From an uncultured Campylobacter sp. (GTDB lineage Bacteria; Campylobacterota; Campylobacteria; Campylobacterales; Campylobacteraceae): a stretch of DNA of 34,101 nt. The stretch covers positions 1 to 34,101 of the forward strand of contig UQCL01000016.1 in assembly GCA_900539505.1 (NCBI GenBank), given 5' to 3'. Under the pieces are notes generated by a model. That model was not told the origin of the DNA. It was given only the letters and a program-made list of their open reading frames with translations, and did not search any database. Shown one piece after another: positions 32,063 through 34,101 of the stretch (the stretch's first letter is position 1; each line of letters opens with the position of its first letter). A program made the position numbers and the translations under genes.

Positions 32063-33463
32063 TTATTCCTCGATCTTGCCGGTTTTGATGCGGCGCTCGT
32101 AGATTTCGCGCATCTCTCTGATGTCATTTTTGACCTCAAATACGCCGTGCCAATGCGAATAGTCAGGTCCGCCCATTAGCGCGCCTTGGCGCATTCTGCG
32201 ACCCTCGTGGTGCCATGAAACATAATAGATTCGCTGGAACGCATCCGCCCAAGGATCGTCTTTTAGAAGTTTCTTTTCCTTAAGCTCTTTTAACATCTTA
32301 GTCGCTTCGTCGTTGTAAACGTTATATAGAAGTACCTGCTTATCGCCCACCTCAAAGAAATTATTCGTGTGGGTGCTTGCGTGGCACTCTTTGCAGACTT
32401 GCTTCATCTCCGCACGCGCTGCCTCAGGACCGTTTAGGTTACCCGCCAAAGGATTACCAATGTTTAACTTGCCGGTATTTAAAAACTCGCTTACCGCGGT
32501 CTCATTACCGCCGGTGCGTAGATTGCTCTTAGGCTGCCACAAATTCCACTTCAAGCGTTGAGATACATTGTGAGTGGAGTTTAGATCGCCCACACCGCCG
32601 CTAATATGGCAGGTCGCGCATGTAGGGGCGCGGTAGTCAGGAACTGCCCAAGTACCAGGAGCGCTGTCAAATTTCCACTCATTGCCTTCAGCGTTAAATA
32701 CGTGTCCGTGCATTGAGTTGTTGTAAATTTCGATATCCGGATGATCAGGTCCTAAGTGGCAAGATGCGCAAGCAGCAGGCTTACGAGCTTCAGCAATCGA
32801 AAATTTATGACTCGAGTGGCATGATTTGCATCCGCCTACGCTACCGTCCGGATAAACCGTACCGATGCCGTAAACGGGCCAGGTCTCTTTGGTAGGCTTG
32901 TTATGCTCATCCATTTTAATGACGCTACCGTGGCATTGAGAGCAGCCGGTAATATCAGGCGCGTGTTTAAGATCAGGGATATCACGTCCTTCGTAGTGAT
33001 ACATTAGATCAACCATTCCTTTGTTGGCTTGCATCTGCATAGCACCTCTTGCGTGACCGCTGTTTTCAAACTCTTTAACCTCGTTACTGTGGCATTTGGC
33101 ACAGGTTTTAGGGCTAACTAGCACCGAAATATGATTGTCTGTGTCTTTCGGATGCGGCTCTTTAGCTGCCATAGGGCTATCTGCTGGCTGCGAGTGGCAG
33201 TCGGTACAGCTAACGCCTACGTGAGCGTGGCGGCTCATCTTCCAATCCGCAACGACGCCCGGAGTTTTTTCGGCATGGCACTCGACGCAGCGTCTAGCTA
33301 GCGGCGTAAGCTGCCTATTTACCTTTAAATTCTTCGTAAGACTAACGTTTACGGAATTGCTTACGTTCGCGTCCGACGCGGACATATTCGCATGCTGCGC
33401 GGGCATTTCTGCGAATGCAAACGATGCGATACAGGCTATTAAAATAGCGACTTTTTTTAGCAT
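32063..33463 (-). CDS. haoA: HaoA, octahaem hydroxylamine oxidoreductase-family cytochrome c
   Basis: The 466-residue periplasmic protein (signal peptide 1-18) has eight CXXCH haem sites: CVECH, CTDCH, CAKCH, CSQCH, CKSCH, CASCH, CATCH and CKECH. The C-terminal WHHEGRRMRQGALMGGPDY followed by HWHG is typical of the HAO family. Epsilon-type HAO enzymes of Campylobacter and Nautilia are coupled to a NapC-type partner and are thought to act reductively, on hydroxylamine or nitrite, rather than to oxidise hydroxylamine, because they lack the cross-linking Tyr of Nitrosomonas HAO; whether that holds here needs alignment. The ATG at 33463 has GGAGAAGC ahead; haoC ends 10 bases upstream. A strong terminator follows. 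Confidence 0.93.
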   Translation of the reverse strand: MLKKVAILIACIASFAFAEMPAQHANMSASDANVSNSVNVSLTKNLKVNRQLTPLARRCVECHAEKTPGVVADWKMSRHAHVGVSCTDCHSQPADSPMAAKEPHPKDTDNHISVLVSPKTCAKCHSNEVKEFENSGHARGAMQMQANKGMVDLMYHYEGRDIPDLKHAPDITGCSQCHGSVIKMDEHNKPTKETWPVYGIGTVYPDGSVGGCKSCHSSHKFSIAEARKPAACASCHLGPDHPDIEIYNNSMHGHVFNAEGNEWKFDSAPGTWAVPDYRAPTCATCHISGGVGDLNSTHNVSQRLKWNLWQPKSNLRTGGNETAVSEFLNTGKLNIGNPLAGNLNGPEAARAEMKQVCKECHASTHTNNFFEVGDKQVLLYNVYNDEATKMLKELKEKKLLKDDPWADAFQRIYYVSWHHEGRRMRQGALMGGPDYSHWHGVFEVKNDIREMREIYERRIKTGKIEE

Positions 33464-33473
33464 TGCTTCTCCT

Positions 33474-34031
33474 TTACTTGGTTTTGTTATTTTCTCGGTT
33501 GTATTTATCCCAATATTTGGTGATCTCTATACCCATATTTTTGTGGCCGACGTTTTCGTGGCACTGCACGCATGTTTTGCCGGTAGTGCCCGCGAAATAA
33601 TCCCTATGCGCGAGCCAGGCTTTATTTACTTGATTATTCTGCTCTTTTAAATTTCGATGGCAACTTAGACAGCCGCTTTCATAAACGAAATGATTTCGCT
33701 CCTTGCGTTTTTCTTGCCAGTCGATCTTATCGGCATCGGTAAAGACCGTCTTGTAGACATCATTTGCGGAGGTTAGAGCCTTGGTCCAAAGATACATAAA
33801 GGTATTTTCATGAGAGACGTGACAGGCGACGCAATCGGCCTTGAAGCCTTGCGGGTTATTGCCGCCGTGAACATCGTTGTGAAAGGCGTTTGCCATCGGC
33901 TGCATCGTATGACAGGATACGCAGAATTTATCGGTGCCCGTAAGGTGAACCATCTCCGCAATCCCAAGAGAAAGTATCATTCCTATAAGCACACAAGCGC
34001 CCACGAGCAGCACAAGAGTTTTCTTTTTCAT
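33474..34031 (-). CDS. haoC: HaoC, NapC/NirT-family tetrahaem quinol dehydrogenase
   Basis: The 185-residue protein has one N-terminal membrane anchor (about 5-27) and four haem sites, CVSCH, CVACH, CLSCH and CVQCH, in the NapC/NirT/NrfH pattern, with GTDKFCVSCHTMQPM marking the quinol-side haem. It should take electrons from menaquinol and pass them to HaoA, encoded 10 bases downstream. AAGGAAACC lies before ATG 34031. The pairing haoC-haoA is the known arrangement in Campylobacterota with epsilon-type HAO. The 70 bases upstream to the window end hold the presumable promoter, without elements I can name. Confidence 0.93.
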   Translation of the reverse strand: MKKKTLVLLVGACVLIGMILSLGIAEMVHLTGTDKFCVSCHTMQPMANAFHNDVHGGNNPQGFKADCVACHVSHENTFMYLWTKALTSANDVYKTVFTDADKIDWQEKRKERNHFVYESGCLSCHRNLKEQNNQVNKAWLAHRDYFAGTTGKTCVQCHENVGHKNMGIEITKYWDKYNRENNKTK

Positions 34032-34101
34032 AGGTTTCCTTGATTTTAAAATTTCTTCGCAAAATTTTTAGTATTTGATAATTCGAAAAGTGGTATTTTA
34101 T

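Overview
The window looks like a contig end from a Campylobacterota genome, most probably an oral or gut anaerobic Campylobacter of the gracilis/showae/rectus type. This rests on the respiratory gene set (mcc sulfite reductase, epsilon-type hao pair, split cytochrome c maturation protein of the CcsBA type), AAGGA-type ribosome binding sites, and intergenic DNA full of AAATTT/AAAATTTTAAAATTT tracts. The species call is inference. The first 34 bases are not genomic: they match the Illumina Nextera read-1 transposase adapter, so the sequence truly begins at about base 35.

Left part (35-7418, plus strand). The first gene is an unusual CooS-type carbon monoxide dehydrogenase homologue. It has a ~270-residue N-terminal extension, low-complexity at first and then very histidine-rich, and an Asp where CODHs normally have one of the C-cluster cysteines. 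That makes it resemble the deviant CooS-V type, which does not act on CO. A repeat-rich spacer with a possible gene remnant follows, then a FecCD-type permease and its ATPase without a binding protein, a hairpin-dense spacer, and an exported DUF4139 protein.

Accessory islet (7818-11056, plus strand, visibly AT-richer). Three tandem paralogues of ~260 residues share their first ~70 residues and a short C-terminal Cys motif but differ in the middle. Each is preceded by a mini-ORF whose stop overlaps its start (ATGA). Two mini-ORFs share their N-terminus with a fourth gene at the end of the array, a small membrane protein interrupted by an in-frame TAG. I recognise no function for these.

Middle (11509-12962, minus strand): a small RBBP9/YdeN-like hydrolase and a DUF4213/DUF364 protein, followed by a ~700-base repeat region.

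Sulfite respiration locus (13661-28593, minus strand). In transcription order: response regulator (mccR) and haem-c-containing sensor kinase (mccS); a 105-base promoter region with a 10-base-period direct repeat; then one probable 12-gene operon. It runs mccA (octahaem-copper sulfite reductase with seven CXXCH and one CX15CH), mccB (FKBP isomerase), mccC (Tat-exported ferredoxin), mccD (NrfD quinol dehydrogenase), a dedicated CcsA-type haem lyase, a Sel1-repeat protein, a double NosL-domain protein, a small membrane protein, an ABC export-type permease and ATPase, a polytopic membrane protein and a NosL-like protein. The last group plausibly supplies or handles the copper of MccA. The final six genes are linked by start/stop overlaps.

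Right part (28984-34101). A membrane protein with a His/Met-rich tail (minus) faces a Cys-rich lipoprotein (plus). A 1.2-kb repeat-rich stretch without convincing genes and one unrecognised cytosolic protein follow. The end carries haoC-haoA (minus), a NapC-type quinol dehydrogenase with an octahaem hydroxylamine oxidoreductase-family enzyme, with a strong terminator behind haoA. Overall the window describes menaquinol-driven periplasmic respiration of sulfite and nitrogen oxyanion intermediates, plus metal handling and a fast-evolving accessory array.
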